Assembly: GCA_025200525.1 (NCBI GenBank)
Contig: CM045762.1
Location: 24,183,374-24,247,373 of the forward strand
Length of the DNA: 64,000 nucleotides
Direction of reading: 5' to 3'
Source: Camellia lanceoleosa
Lineage: Eukaryota; Streptophyta; Magnoliopsida; Ericales; Theaceae
In this document: piece by piece, positions 1 through 11,120 of the stretch
Numbering within the stretch: the first letter of the stretch is position 1
Layout: every line of letters starts with the position of its first letter
Translations under genes and position numbers: made by a program
The notes under the pieces: model-generated
What the model saw: only the letters and a program-made list of their open reading frames with translations
Database searches by the model: none
What the model was told of the DNA's origin: nothing

Positions 1-10
1 GTACCTGTCA

Positions 11-2155
11 GTGACAAACTCAACCATGGGGTGTATGTTAGCTCAAGGGTCGGAGGCCAAGGTAGAGAAAGCCATTTATTACTTGAGCAAGAAAATGCTA
101 GATTACGAGACCCGTTACACTCCCCTTGAAGAATCTTATCTAGCCTTGGTATGGGTTACTCGGAAGTTAAGGCACTACCTATTAGCTACCTCTGTAATCC
201 TGGTTTTGAGATTAGATCCCATCAAATATATTTTTGAGAAACCAGTGCTTACGGGTAGGCTAGCCCGTTGGTTGCTTCTTCTCTCCGCATTTGATCTTAC
301 ATATGTTACACGCAAGTCGGTTAAAAGGAGAGCTGTAGCGGAATTCCTAGCAGATCACCCAGTAGAAGAAGATGAAGCGGTGGATTATGTTTTCCCAAAT
401 AAGGATATTCTACAAATAGAGGAGAAAACGTGGACGATGTACTTTGATGGAGCAGGCAATCAATACCGTTATGGGATCAGTGTGTTGTTGATAGCACCCG
501 ATGACTCTCCTATACCTTTAGCCTTCAAACTCTGGTTCAAAGTATCCAACAACGAAGCAAAATATGAGGCGTGTATTGCTGGTTTAGAAGTCGTCCTGGA
601 ACTAGGGGCAAAAAGGTTGGACGTCATCGGGGATTCGAACTTGGTTGTGTCTCAAGGCAACGGAGATTGGCGGGAAAAAGAAGAGAAAATGAAAGTTTAC
701 CATCAAGTCTTGGATATGCTAATTATGAGGTTTGCAAAGCTAACGTTTACCCATCTGCTAAGAGAGAACAACCAATTCGTTGATTCACTGGCAACTCTAT
801 CTTCAATGGTAGACATTCCATTAGGAGTCAGGATACGTCCGATCATTATTGAACAGAAGTACATGCCTATGAAACCGTTGTCGCGATAGATGAGGCTTCA
901 GACAAGAACCCTTGGTACTATGATATCTGGAATTTTCTAGAAAATGAGGTGTATCTAACAGGACCAAATGCCAAGGACAAAAGGGAAATACGGCGTCTGG
1001 CCGTTCAATTTATCATCTATAGTGGCAAGTTGTACAAAAGAGGCCATCTGGGAATGCACAAGCTATGTATTGAGAGCGAGAAATCAAAGCGCCTTATGGA
1101 GGCCATTCACGGAGAAAAGTGCAGAGCCCATATGAATGGTGTAATGCTTGCCCGAAAAATCCTTAGACAAGGCTATTACTGGTCAACCATGGAAGAGGAT
1201 TGTATTCGTTTTGTTCGGAGATGTCATAAATGCCAGATTCATGCCAATCACATGAACATTCTGTCGTCGAAGCTCTACAACATGACTTCACTATGGCCAT
1301 TTTTTGTTTGGGGAATAGATGTAATTGGTGCAGTTACGCCAAAGGGATCAAATGGGCATGAGTTCATCCTGGTAGCAATCAGCTACTTCATGAAATGGGT
1401 AGAGGCCCAGTCCTACTCTGTTTTGAAAGCATCGCATGTGGCTAAGTTCATCAAAAACAACATCATCGGCCGGTAGGGAGTGCCCAATGAAATTATCTCC
1501 GATAATGGCTACTTCAAGAAAGAGGTGCTGGATCTGCTTGAGAAATATAACGTGGCTTTCCATAAGTCATCAACCTACAGACCACAGACCAATGGGGCTA
1601 TTGAAACTATGAACAAAAATATCAAGAGAATTCTACAGAAGATGGTGGAAACCTATAGGGATTAGCCAGATAAATTACCATTTGCACTCTGGGGCTACAA
1701 AACCTCAATCCGAACATCTACAGGGGCAACCCCCTATTCTCTTGTCTACGAGATGGAGGCTGTTTTGTCGATCGAAATTGAAGTGCCATCGCTGCGAGTT
1801 ATGGCTAAGTGTCAGATAGCAAAGGCAGATTGGCAGCAAAGTAGGTTTGAAGAGTTAATGTTGTTTGATGAGAGAAGAGTAAGAGCATTGTATCATGTCC
1901 AGGGTTACCAATGCCAAATCACTAAGGCTTTCAACAAAAAAGTTAAGTCCAGAAATTTGAAAGAAGGGGACATAGTGCTGAAAGACAACTGGGCTCCCGT
2001 TCATGACCCAAGGGGCAATTTCAAACCCAATTGAATTGGTCCTTACATCATCAAGTCAATCTATTCAGGAAGGGCGGTTATTCTTATGGATTTGGATGGC
2101 CTGGAGTTCTCGTAACCAATCAACATGGACAAGTTGAAGAAATACTATCCCTGAG
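11..2155 (+). pseudogene. pol: Element A pol 3' part: RNase H, aRNase H, integrase
   Basis: Decayed polyprotein of a Tat element. Residues from the first frame (11-889) cover the end of the Ty3 RNase H (AIYYLSKKMLDYETRYTPLE, then LRHYLL, LARWLLLLSAFDL) and the additional RNase H with its acidic residues visible in MYFDGAG, NNEAKYEACIAGLE and VIGDSNLVVSQ. A frameshift near 880 shifts to the integrase frame (949-2034). That part shows the zinc-binding H..H..CHKC module (RRCHKCQ), the catalytic D in WGIDVIGAV, D in SDNG and E in TNGAIETMNK. Stops at 1474-1476 and 1663-1665 replace a Tyr and a Trp of the copy in element B, and another stop lies at 2032-2034. Both copies end in KKYYP plus TGA, so 2152-2154 is probably the natural end. 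The product cannot be made whole. Confidence 0.9.
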
Positions 2156-2854
2156 AGGCTCGCTAGGCCGAAAACCCGAAAGGGTGACTTAGGCAAAAGT
2201 TAGAGCATGAAAAATTAGAAATAAAGAAAAACTGAGTTAATACTAAGTTAATAAAGAAAAATTGAGTTAATAAAGAAAAACTGACTTTGGCAAAAGTTAG
2301 AGCGCAAAAGGAGAGAGTTAATACTCGAGTGAACCTTAACCAAACTACGTAAGGCCTGATTCCCATTTTTGGGATACGTAGGCAACTTCATCCTGAAGTT
2401 CGGTCATAACTATCTCCAATTCAACTGTCCTATCTATTTTCTTGATCAGGTCATCTTTGTTCATCATCTATTTAGTTCGGTTGTGGTCTTTATCTCGAGA
2501 AGAAAAGCTGATTGCAGTGCAAAACGGCAGTGATATGCAACCAGGGGCAGTTATGATTACTTTTGATTCGGAATTATACATCTTGGGAATCGATTATGTG
2601 CGAGTCAAATAGTGATCATTTTTGAAAATTATTTTGAAAAGTTTTAATAAAAGTTGATTTTGTTCAAAATTTTACCCTTCTACAACTTGGACCATTTTTG
2701 GGACTGAAAGGAAAATTTTCAACACTCGTAACTTTAATTTTATTGATTTCAACACAAGTACGTTCTCCAAACTCTTTTGATTCAAATTGAAGTTGCTTTT
2801 TACATCTTAAAACTTGTAAAAGATCAAAGCAGTAAAACCAGGGGCACAGCTAAG
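2156..2854. other. Spacer between pol and antisense ORF of element A
   Basis: No coding signal. It starts with GGCCGAAAACCCGAAAGGG and several AAAGTTAGAGC and AATAAAGAAAAA repeats. The inverted equivalent occurs in element B (9700-9830), so this is part of the element family's 3' untranslated region. pol and the antisense gene converge here, so it would hold both 3' ends. Confidence 0.6.
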
Positions 2855-4207
2855 TTAGATGGCTTTATGCCAAAGAGGCCTAACCTCTATCTCTTCTTCA
2901 AGCCAAGCCAAACACTTTTCAGACAGGGTGTAACTGAAACTAATGGTAGGGGCAAGAATCTCTCTCGTCCTCCAGGCCGCGAGATACCGGGATAGGTGTG
3001 AGGCGTGAACCGGGAATGAAGCTGTGTATTCCACTCCCTCATCTTGATGTATCTGATCATGCCTGAATTGGCAACTAAACTGGAAAGGAAAATAGAATAC
3101 ACAATGTGTGAGGCCAATCAACTCTACACCCGACTGCCGGGACATGCTGTAGCTCATCTCAGCTAAATTAAGCCTAGGGCAACGCCAAGTTATGCTAGCT
3201 GTGGACCAACTGCACATCCAATCACACCATAAACTCTCTGAAGGGAAATCCACTAGCCGTTGATGAAAGAAGTAAGCTCAGGCCGAGTACTTAGGGCAAG
3301 GGTCCACTACTTGCAGTTTATCCATGAGCCATACCTGGGAAGGGATGAAAAATAAGAGAGATTAAAGAATAAAGAGGTGTACGATGAGAGAAAAGTAAGG
3401 AAGAGGTTATAAGAGAAAAACAGAGGATGAGTGTTGAGTGATGTGAGAATCATAAATTAGAAGGGTGGAAAATAACACTTGGAGAAGTAGCAGACTCCCT
3501 GCCAGCCGGGTGGTCTCTCCTCGGCGAAAAGCATCTAAACCCATCAAGGTTTCGACTAGAAGGGTGGAAAATAACACTTGGAGAAGTAGCAGACTCCCTG
3601 CCAGCCGGGTGGTCTCTCCTCGGCGAAAAACATCTAAACCCATCAAGGTTTCGACTAGTGCCAAACCCATACAACTCTTACCCTCTTTCAGACATTGAGC
3701 TACTTCGATCAACCGGATGCTAGCTCCGCCGAAACTAAGGGCAATGAGGAATTGTGCAAGAAGGCATAAACAAAGAGCATGTTGCCGATGACCTTGCCAA
3801 AAAAGGTCACTCTTGTATCTAATGGCAGAAAATCGATGAACTAAATTGGGGATGTCTAGCTCTCCATTACGTGCCAAAGACCGAGCCTCGTGTAATGATA
3901 ACCCACATATCCATCCCAAAGCTTGGGCATGGCCAAAACAAGGCTGAGGTATGATTTCTTCGTCCCGCCAGGACTCCATTAAAGCTTGAAATTCCTCGAG
4001 TGTCGGACACACCTCTTGTGATTAGAATTGAAACATATGTGTGATCGGATTCCAACATCGAATAGTGGCATGAAGGAATGGGAAGCAGAAAGAAGTGCAA
4101 CTCAAAGGAAAAAGGGCATTTTGGCCAAAATTGTGAAAATTCACCTTTTTCGAGCCGTCCAAAGTGGTTATCCAGCCTCGGAGCCTATTGTTGCACAATG
4201 TCTCCAC
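2855..4207 (-). pseudogene. Antisense ORF 1 of element A (DUF7745-like, two exons)
   Basis: Gene on the strand opposite to pol. Exon 1 runs from about 4207 to the 3460-3660 region. It shows CPTLEEFQALMESWRDEEI, then HAQALGWICGLSLHEARSL, GELDIPNLVHRFS, RQHALCLCLLAQFL and LIEVAQCLKEGKSCMGLALVETLMGL. Exon 2 starts at about 3334 after TCCCAG and shows WLMDKLQVVD, WCDWMCSW, MSYSMSRQSGVELIGLTHCVFYF. The copy in element B (7902-9184) aligns throughout and fixes the exon borders. The family resembles plant proteins I recall as DUF7745-like, repeatedly found as extra ORFs of Tat elements; the function is unknown. Damage: the start codon aligned with B's ATG is GTG here, with a stop at 4022-4024 and a TGA near 3282 where B has Arg. 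A 99 bp duplication covers the first splice donor. Confidence 0.75.
3458..3655. repeat. 99 bp direct tandem duplication, two copies
   Basis: Copy 1 is 3458-3556 and copy 2 is 3557-3655, nearly identical and each starting TAGAAGGGTGG. The length is 33 codons, so the antisense frame is kept, and the peptide ETLMGLD..FRRGETTRLAGS appears twice. Each copy contains the exon-1 end and the donor region, so the splice site is duplicated too. Element B has one copy. Confidence 0.95.
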
Positions 4208-4264
4208 CTTGAGAGTAAAATATCAAAGACTGGCTGTTCTACCAGAAAAAAAGCATGGGAGCAT

Positions 4265-4272
4265 TATTTATA
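4265..4272 (-). promoter_or_regulatory. TATA box candidate for antisense ORF 1 of A
   Basis: On the minus strand the sequence reads CTCTATAAATAATGC, a good plant TATA box, about 58 bases upstream of the start position of the antisense gene. It supports transcription of the gene from its own promoter; no expression evidence is available here. Confidence 0.45.
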
Positions 4273-4896
4273 GAGGATGAGAAGGAGCAGTGCATGACAG
4301 TTGGGTAGCACAGACCGACCTCACATTGAGGCCTAGCCGTGCCTCAGTGAAGCCCGGCCATGCATATTTAGGCTCGACCGGGTCTAAATGATGTTTCAGA
4401 TCAGTGTAGTTATAGGAAAAGCAGACCTTTGCCTTGACGTACCACAGTTGTATTTTGAGTCTTGTTTTGTTTGTACCAAGTGTTTTTTTTAGTATTTTTG
4501 AGTTGTTTTTATTTTGTTTTCTCGTTATTGAGTTGTATTTTACATTTTGTCCAAGTTGTGGGTAGTTATCTGATTCAATAATGAATGCAAGAATAGATAC
4601 TTGTTGTTTCAAGTCTTATGTGAAGTTACCATGCAAAGGTTATGCCATTCATTACATGCAAATACCATTCATCACATTGTGTAAGGAAATCATTCAACAA
4701 AACTTGTCTTTTATAACTAGCGGGTCCAACCTTGATCATCGTTTTACAGAGCAGCAAAACAAAAGAAAATCCTTCAAAACAAAACAAAAGGGTCTATTTG
4801 AAGCTAGTCTTTAACTACAAAGCAAAAACAACAAAAACAAAAACTAAAACAAAATCATCGTCCTCATCAATCGCCCATCCTCGCCCTCTTTCTCCT
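4273..4896. other. Spacer between the two antisense genes of A
   Basis: 4280-4385 has a GC-rich stretch with GAGGCCTAGCCGTGCCTCA-like motifs that also occur near 23020, 25150 and 26730, that is in the A 3' region and its LTR. 4440-4560 is T-rich. I see no gene. Confidence 0.5.
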
Positions 4897-7309
4897 CTAT
4901 TGTGGAGGAGGTGCATCACTGTCGTCATTTGGGCTACTGGACTGTAAGTCCACCTCCTCTCCCTCATTCTCAGGGGGTGTGGACCCGTCAAAAGACTCCT
5001 TGGAAGGTGAGCGCTGCCTCACTTGGCCTCTCCTTCAATTGGCTCCCTCTCAGCCCCTCACTGGGCCCTGTCTCCGTCTACTAGCCGAAGGAGGTCCCGC
5101 AGGCACTGCTGACGCCAGCTCAAGCTGAAAAGAGTATAGGTATCAGTATGGACTAACAGAAGTACAAGCAGCATGACAACAACAGTGAACTATAGACAGA
5201 ATGTCCCTTGATCCCATGAGTGACTAAGCAGGTCTGCCTCCTCCGTACCATGAGGAGCAGTCGGTCGATCGTATAAAGGAGGTCATCAGCATATACCCGA
5301 GGTATCTGCGAAAGGAACATAATTTGAGAAAGATAGACAAAAGTAATAAAGAACGAAGAACAAAAATGATAGAAAACTAAACAAGACAAAGTACAGCGAG
5401 TAGAAGCATAAAGAAATATGTTCCTGCTCGATGTTAGGAGTGAACACTAGCCTGAGGTCCCTCTCATCGATGCGCTCCAGTGGGATTTGCTCGATCACTC
5501 CATCTGGACACATGTACATGATCTTAGTGGGAATCATGGGAAATCCAAGAATGGGAGCAATGGTAGGAGCACCTCCAACAGGCGCATCACCAGTCACCGC
5601 AGTAGCAGCAACCTCCGGCACAGCATGAACCACACCCAGGGTAAGAGGCACCATGACTCGAGTGTGTAAGAAAGTGGTGAAGTCATTGGGCTCATGATGA
5701 TGATCACCATCCTCACCCAACATTAGAAGGTCAATTTGAGAACCTCCTGCGGCTCATCGACAACCCTCATAACCGGAGGAGGAGGACGTGGAATGTCGGG
5801 GTAGGCAACATCCCGCGTCTGGTGGATGAACCTCTCCCTAGGTAGTAAGCCCAGCCAAAGGGGACCTCGAATAGAATCCGTATGGTAGAGGCATGCCATG
5901 CCGCGACATAGGTCATCCTCAACACTTGGGGAATGCTTGCCTAGGGATGCCAATCAACCTGTGGAGGTAGGCATAAGAATCAGTGCAGTGTCAGAAGTTA
6001 GTGCAGTGCGAGAAATTAGTGCAGTGTGAGAAATCAGCAACATTATGAGAATAACCGTGTAGTGTGGGAAACAGTGCAGCTTGCTTCCACTATGTAAAAG
6101 GTAAAGGTTGATATTTTGTTACCTGGTCCGCAGTGATCGTGTCAAAGAAGTGGCGGAAGTAGGGGAAGTCTCGATCTACGCAACGATGGCACTCAAATTG
6201 GGAGTTGTAGTACCGTGAGTGGGGTACTGACAACTCGATCGGCCTCATTGGGATCGGAGCCAGAGAGGTGAAGTATATATAAACCAAGAGCTGCAAATAG
6301 AAAAGATAGATGATGTAAATAAGCAGAAAATGAAATGCAAATGAGTAGAAAAGGCAAAACGAACAGAATGCACAGAAAAGATAAATGTAGGGCATACCTC
6401 GCAAACCCTCTAATAGCCGCCAAGTGAATCCACCTTATGGCGGGAGATAGAGCTCATGTAGCAGTATAAGGTATGTAGCAGTATAAGGTGGCCAGGCCGG
6501 CGCTACCCTAATCATACTCGGTCACTTGAGAGAGGTGCACCAGTGCCCCTAGAAGGTATAACCCCACGATATTTTTCCTATTTGTAAACTAGGTAGTACC
6601 AATGAGATACATAAAGAAGCTGCGGGTGTACTGTGCGACCTCATCTGGGGTAGTGGGCTTGGACTTGGAGAAATGATCGTAAAACCAACTGTACCTCACC
6701 ATCCTATGACTGATGATGTCCAGGAGCACTCCAAGAAGCTGACGCTGTGCGGCTCTCTACTGCGTCATGTTAGGATTACATAAGATCGGGCCGTCAATTC
6801 CAACCCGTAGGCCGGTAAGCATCGAAAAATCGTATGGGGTCAAAGTCAGCTCCTCGATCGATGAGAAATGGAATGAATATGTGGTGTCCCACTATCTCTT
6901 GACCAAGGCCCCGTACAATAGTGATTCGGCCCTCATCTGTATAACCCTTGCACAGAAAGGCCCAAAGCCAGCTGTATCAACTATTACGCGAACCTCCGCG
7001 GGCAATCTCTCATACCAGTGCCGGGGGTTGGATGTGGATCCGTATCTGCCAATCCTCCTGGCTATCACCTTCAAGTGAGAAATATATGGCATTTAACTAG
7101 TGGTCTACTTATGTGATTCAATAATGCATCAAAATAAATGAAAGTTGCTTACCGTGGAGGCATTGTCGGACAAGTGCTCTGTGGGCTCTCGCAGCAAGAT
7201 GTCCTCGCCTATCCTGGGAATGAGGCCCTCGAATCTCAAAATACCACCCGGCGGTGGAGCATGTGTGCGTGGTCGGTATGTGGCCGCATCAAATGGCCTG
7301 TCAACGAGG

Positions 7310-7314
7310 GAAGG
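7310..7314. repeat. Target site duplication of element B, left copy (GAAGG)
   Basis: GAAGG directly precedes TGTAGACC, the reversed LTR end of element B. The same five bases follow the other end at 22536-22540. Confidence 0.9.
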
Positions 7315-7697
7315 TGTAGACCGCCTGAACTCCACTTCGCCCGCGAGGGCGCGAATTGGATTCTAGCTACTACAGTTCGAACTCCTGTCACGGTTTTGAA
7401 TCTAATCTTACAAAGTACAATGTAAGACTGATAAATCACCAAAGAGTCCAAATTTGGCATGTCATTTTGAAAAATCGATTTTAATCAAAGAGTGCCAAAC
7501 ATGGACTACTTTGCCAGATTTCAGAGTCGCCACCTAACTATTTTGTTTTGGAAAATTTAGGAAATCCTGACTCGTGCCTAAGGCCATGTGTCCGTCATCA
7601 CCAAAGTTGCCTCGGCTCGGGAACTTGGGTACGAGAGGGGAAGGTCCTGAAATGAGCACCCCCGCTCGCCCGATCAAAGATCAGCCTCTACTGTGAA
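7315..7697 (-). repeat. Element B 3' LTR remnant
   Basis: About 380 bp matching 18166-18545 from TGTAGAC.GCC.GAACTCC to GATCAAAGATC, that is the terminal part of the LTR. The remaining about 4 kb are gone. The next 200 bases (7698-7901) hold GGCCGGCCGCTT motifs like those inside the 5' LTR near 19665 and 22275, probably a second LTR scrap before the antisense ORF. Confidence 0.85.
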
Positions 7698-7901
7698 CCG
7701 CTTAAGGCCATTTGTCCGCCACTTTTTTGCTCGTGAAGCTAAGTGGCGGCCGGCCGCTTAAGGTGGTCGGTGCCATTTGAACTGCCGGCAAGCGCTTTCT
7801 GAGTCTCCAGATTTCTGCCATCTGTCCTCCACTCAGTGCTCTACCTTCCATAAAGGTTCTAGCTTCGTGGTTCTCTCACTTGAACTCCATTTCTCCCCCA
7901 A

Positions 7902-9184
7902 ATGGAAGCATTCCTTGTCCAGAACCTCACAAATTGGATTGCAAACTTGGATGGCTCAGAAAAGCTGAACTTCCGGGGTTTCGGAATAAATGCACTATTC
8001 ATGTTGAGCTGCACCCCGCTGTATTTTTCGTTCCACTATGCTGCGGCAAGGTGTTGGAATTCGGTAACTCATGTTTTTAGCTTTGGCAGACAAGAGATGT
8101 GTCTCACTTTTGAAGACTTCCAAGCTTTGATGGAGTCCAAGCGTGAGGAAGAGATCTTGCCCCAATTCCGTTTTGGCCACATCCAAGCCTTAGGACGGAT
8201 ATGCGGGCTCACTTTGCATGACGCTCGGTCTTTGATTCACGACGGAGAATTGGACATCCCCAGCTTGATTCATCAATTTTCTGATGCCGGTGACCGCAGC
8301 GATCATCACTGGTAGGGTTTTCAACGACATGCACTTTGCTTGTGCATGTTATCTCATTTCTTGCTTGCCCCAGGCTCCGGAGGATCTAGCATCCATTTGA
8401 TTGAGGTTGCCCAAGGGTTAAAAGAGGGCAAGAGCTGTATTGCCATGACACTAGCTGAGACATTAATGGGTTTGGATGCTTTTCGTCGCCGAGAGACGAC
8501 TAGATTCACGGGGAGTCCACTACTGCTGCAGGTAATGTTTTCCTCCCTATCTCACATATTTCTCACATCACTCGGCCCTCAGGCTCGGTTTTTCTTTCAA
8601 AACCCTTGCTCACTTTTCTCTCCACGTACACCTCTTTATTCTTTAATCTCTCATTTTTCATCCCTTCCCAGATATGGCTGATGGATAAGTTGAGGGTTGT
8701 GGACTCATGCCCAGCATATTCAGCTCGCGGCTATTTCTTCCGGCGACATCTAGTCGACGCCGCTAATGAGGGATGGTGGTGCGAATGGATGTGCTGTCTG
8801 TCCGCTGTCAACATTGCTTGGCGTTGCCCCTGGCTCAATTTGCCGGCGATGAGTTACAGCATGTCTCGCCAGCCGGGCATTCAGCTGATTGGTTTGACAC
8901 ACTGTGTCTTTTACTTCCTATTTCGATTCCAGCACCAATTTGGACATGATCAGATTTGCCCGGAATAAGGGACAGAGTACCTTACTGCATTTCCAGTCCG
9001 AGGCGCACAGCTAGCTCGATATGCCACAACATGGAGGACGAGAGAGCTTCTAGCCCCCGCTCCCATTTTTAGTTGCACCCTCTCTGATGAGTGCATAGCT
9101 TGGCTCGATGAAGAGACGCAGGTTGGGCCTACTTTGGCATCAGAGGCTTTCACATGCTCTAAGAGGGGGCGCAGGAACACCTGA
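7902..9184 (+). pseudogene. Antisense ORF 1 of element B (DUF7745-like, two exons)
   Basis: Best-preserved copy of the antisense gene. Exon 1 7902-8531 (ATG, 210 codons); intron 8532-8671 (140 bp, GTAATG...CCCAG); exon 2 8672-9184 with TGA at 9182-9184. Joined length is about 380 residues in one frame. Motifs: EMCLTFEDFQALMESKREEE, GHIQALGRICGLTLHDARSL, RHALCLCMLSHFLL, IEVAQGLKEGKSC, ETLMGLDAFRRRETTR, then IWLMDKLRVVDSCP, YSARGYFFRRHLVD, WWCEWMCCLS, WLNLPAMSYSMSRQPGIQLI. Two in-frame stops remain: TAG at 8313-8315 (Gln in copy A) and TAA at 8966-8968. The gene lies opposite to B's pol, converging with it. Function unknown; I see no catalytic motif, signal peptide or zinc finger. Confidence 0.8.
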
Positions 9185-9838
9185 CTTATCCATGCCCTGA
9201 GTTTATTTGCTTTAATCAGTACTTTCAAGTTTTCTTTATGAATGTAATAAAAAACAACTTCAATTTGTATTCAAGAGTAGGAGAGCTCTGTACTGAAATC
9301 AATGTAATTGAAGATTGTGGGTACTGACAATTTTCCGTTTGGTCCAAAAATAGTCTAAGCCGTAAAAAGATTAATTTGAGCAAAATCAACTTTTATTAAA
9401 ACTTTTCAAAACCATTTTCGATATGGATCACAACTAGACACGCCCGAGATCTATCACTGAGATGTACAACCCTGGATCCAGCAACTGGAAAGTTGCCCCT
9501 AGTCTGAATAGCACTGCACTGGAGATAACAACCAAGCTTTTGAATGCAGAATAGACAGAGATGACCAACAGGATCACATGGACAAAGTTGATTTGGAAGT
9601 ATTTATGGCTGGACTTCAGAATGAAGTTGCCTACGTATCCCAAAGATGGAAATCAAGCCTTACGTAGTTCGGTTCAGATTCACTCGTGTATTAACACTCT
9701 CCTTTTGCGTTCTAACTTTTGCCAAGGCCGCCCTTTGTGGGTTTTTAACCTTGCGAGCTCAGTTTTTATTATTTCAAATTTTTTATGCTCTAACTTTTGC
9801 CTAGGTCGCCCTTTCGGGTTTTCGGCCTAGCGAGCCAC
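9185..9838. other. Convergent 3' spacer of element B
   Basis: Between the antisense gene and pol. It contains AATAAAAAAC near 9245 as a possible polyadenylation signal for the antisense transcript. 9700-9830 mirrors 2160-2320 of element A. No coding signal. Confidence 0.5.
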
Positions 9839-11120
9839 TCAAGGATAGTATTTCTTCAACTTGTCCATGTTGATCGGTTGGGAGAACTCTAGGCCATCTA
9901 GGTCTATCAGAATGACAGCTCCACCCAACCAGATAGACTTGATGATGTAGGGACCAGTCCAATTAGGTCTGAACTTGACCCTAGGGTCATGGATGGGAGC
10001 TCGGTTGTCTTTGAGCACTAGATCCCCTCTTTTAAATTCGTAAAATTAATCTTCTTGTTGAAAGCCCTGGCAATTCTTCGTTGATAACCTTGGACATGAT
10101 ATAGTGCTTTCAGCCTTCTTTCATCAAAGAGCATGAGTTCTTCGAATCTGCTTTGCTGCCAATTTGCCTCAACTATTTGACACTCAGCCAATACCCATAA
10201 TGACGGAACCTCAACTTCGATAGGCAGAGTAGTCTCCATTCCATAAACTAAGGAATACGGAGTTGCCCCAGTAGAAGTTCGAATTGAAGTCCGGTAGCCC
10301 CAAAGAGCAAATGGCAGCGTATCTGGCCAATCCTTGTAGGTTTCCACCATCTTCTGCAGAATGTGCTTGATGTTCTTGTTGGCGACCTCAACTACTCCGT
10401 TGGTTTGCGGCCGATATGTAGATGACTTATGAAAAGCCACGTTATACTTCTCCAACAAGTCAATCACCTCCTTCTTGAAGTGGGAACCATTATCCGAAAT
10501 AATCTCATTCGGGACCCCGTAGCGACAAATAATGTTGTTTCTGATGAACTTAGCGACATGCGATGCCTTTAGCACCGTGTAAGATTGGGCCTCAACCCAC
10601 TTCATGAAGTAGTCTATCGCTACCAGAATGTACTCATGCCCGTTGGATCCCTTCAGAGTGACAGCCCCAATTACATCAATCCCCCAGACTGAAAAAGGCC
10701 ATGGCGAAGTCATATTGTACAGCTTCGACGGCGGAATGTTCATGCGATTTGCATGGATCTGGCATTTGTGGCATTGCCGGACAAAGCCAATACAATCCTC
10801 CTCCATGGTTGACCAGTAATAACCCTGCCTAAGGATCTTCTGGGCTAGCATCACTCCACTCATATGTGCTCCGCACTCTCCTCCATGGATGGCCTCCATC
10901 AGGCGCTTGGATTCTTCAGCATCAATGCATAGCTTATGCATCCCGAGATGACCCCTCTTGTACAGTTTACCCCCACAGACAATGAACTGAGCAGTCATTC
11001 TTCGAATTGCCCTCTTATCTTTGGCATTTGCCCCCTGGTGGATATGCTTTCTTTTCCAAGAAGTTCCAGATGTCGTAAAACCAGGGGTTCTGATCTTGTA
11101 CCTCATCTATGGCAGTAATC
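9839..11120 (-). pseudogene. pol: Element B integrase
   Basis: Integrase of a Tat element, near complete. Zinc-binding part: GHLGMHKLCIDAEESKRLME, GGECGAHMSGVM and RQCHKCQIHANRMN. Core: first catalytic D in SVWGIDVIGAV, second D in IISDNGSHFK, E in YRPQTNGVVEVANK, so the D,D,E triad is intact. The C-terminal part continues past a frameshift near 10020 (DNRAPIHDPRVKF, GPYIIKSI) to KKYYP and TGA at 9839. The frame differs from the upstream RNase H frame, so at least one more shift lies near 11100. Element A carries the same domain with stops. Confidence 0.9.

Noticed and set aside
1348..1563. Minus-strand ORF opposite integrase of element A
   Set aside because: Exact shadow of the integrase core; no independent signal.
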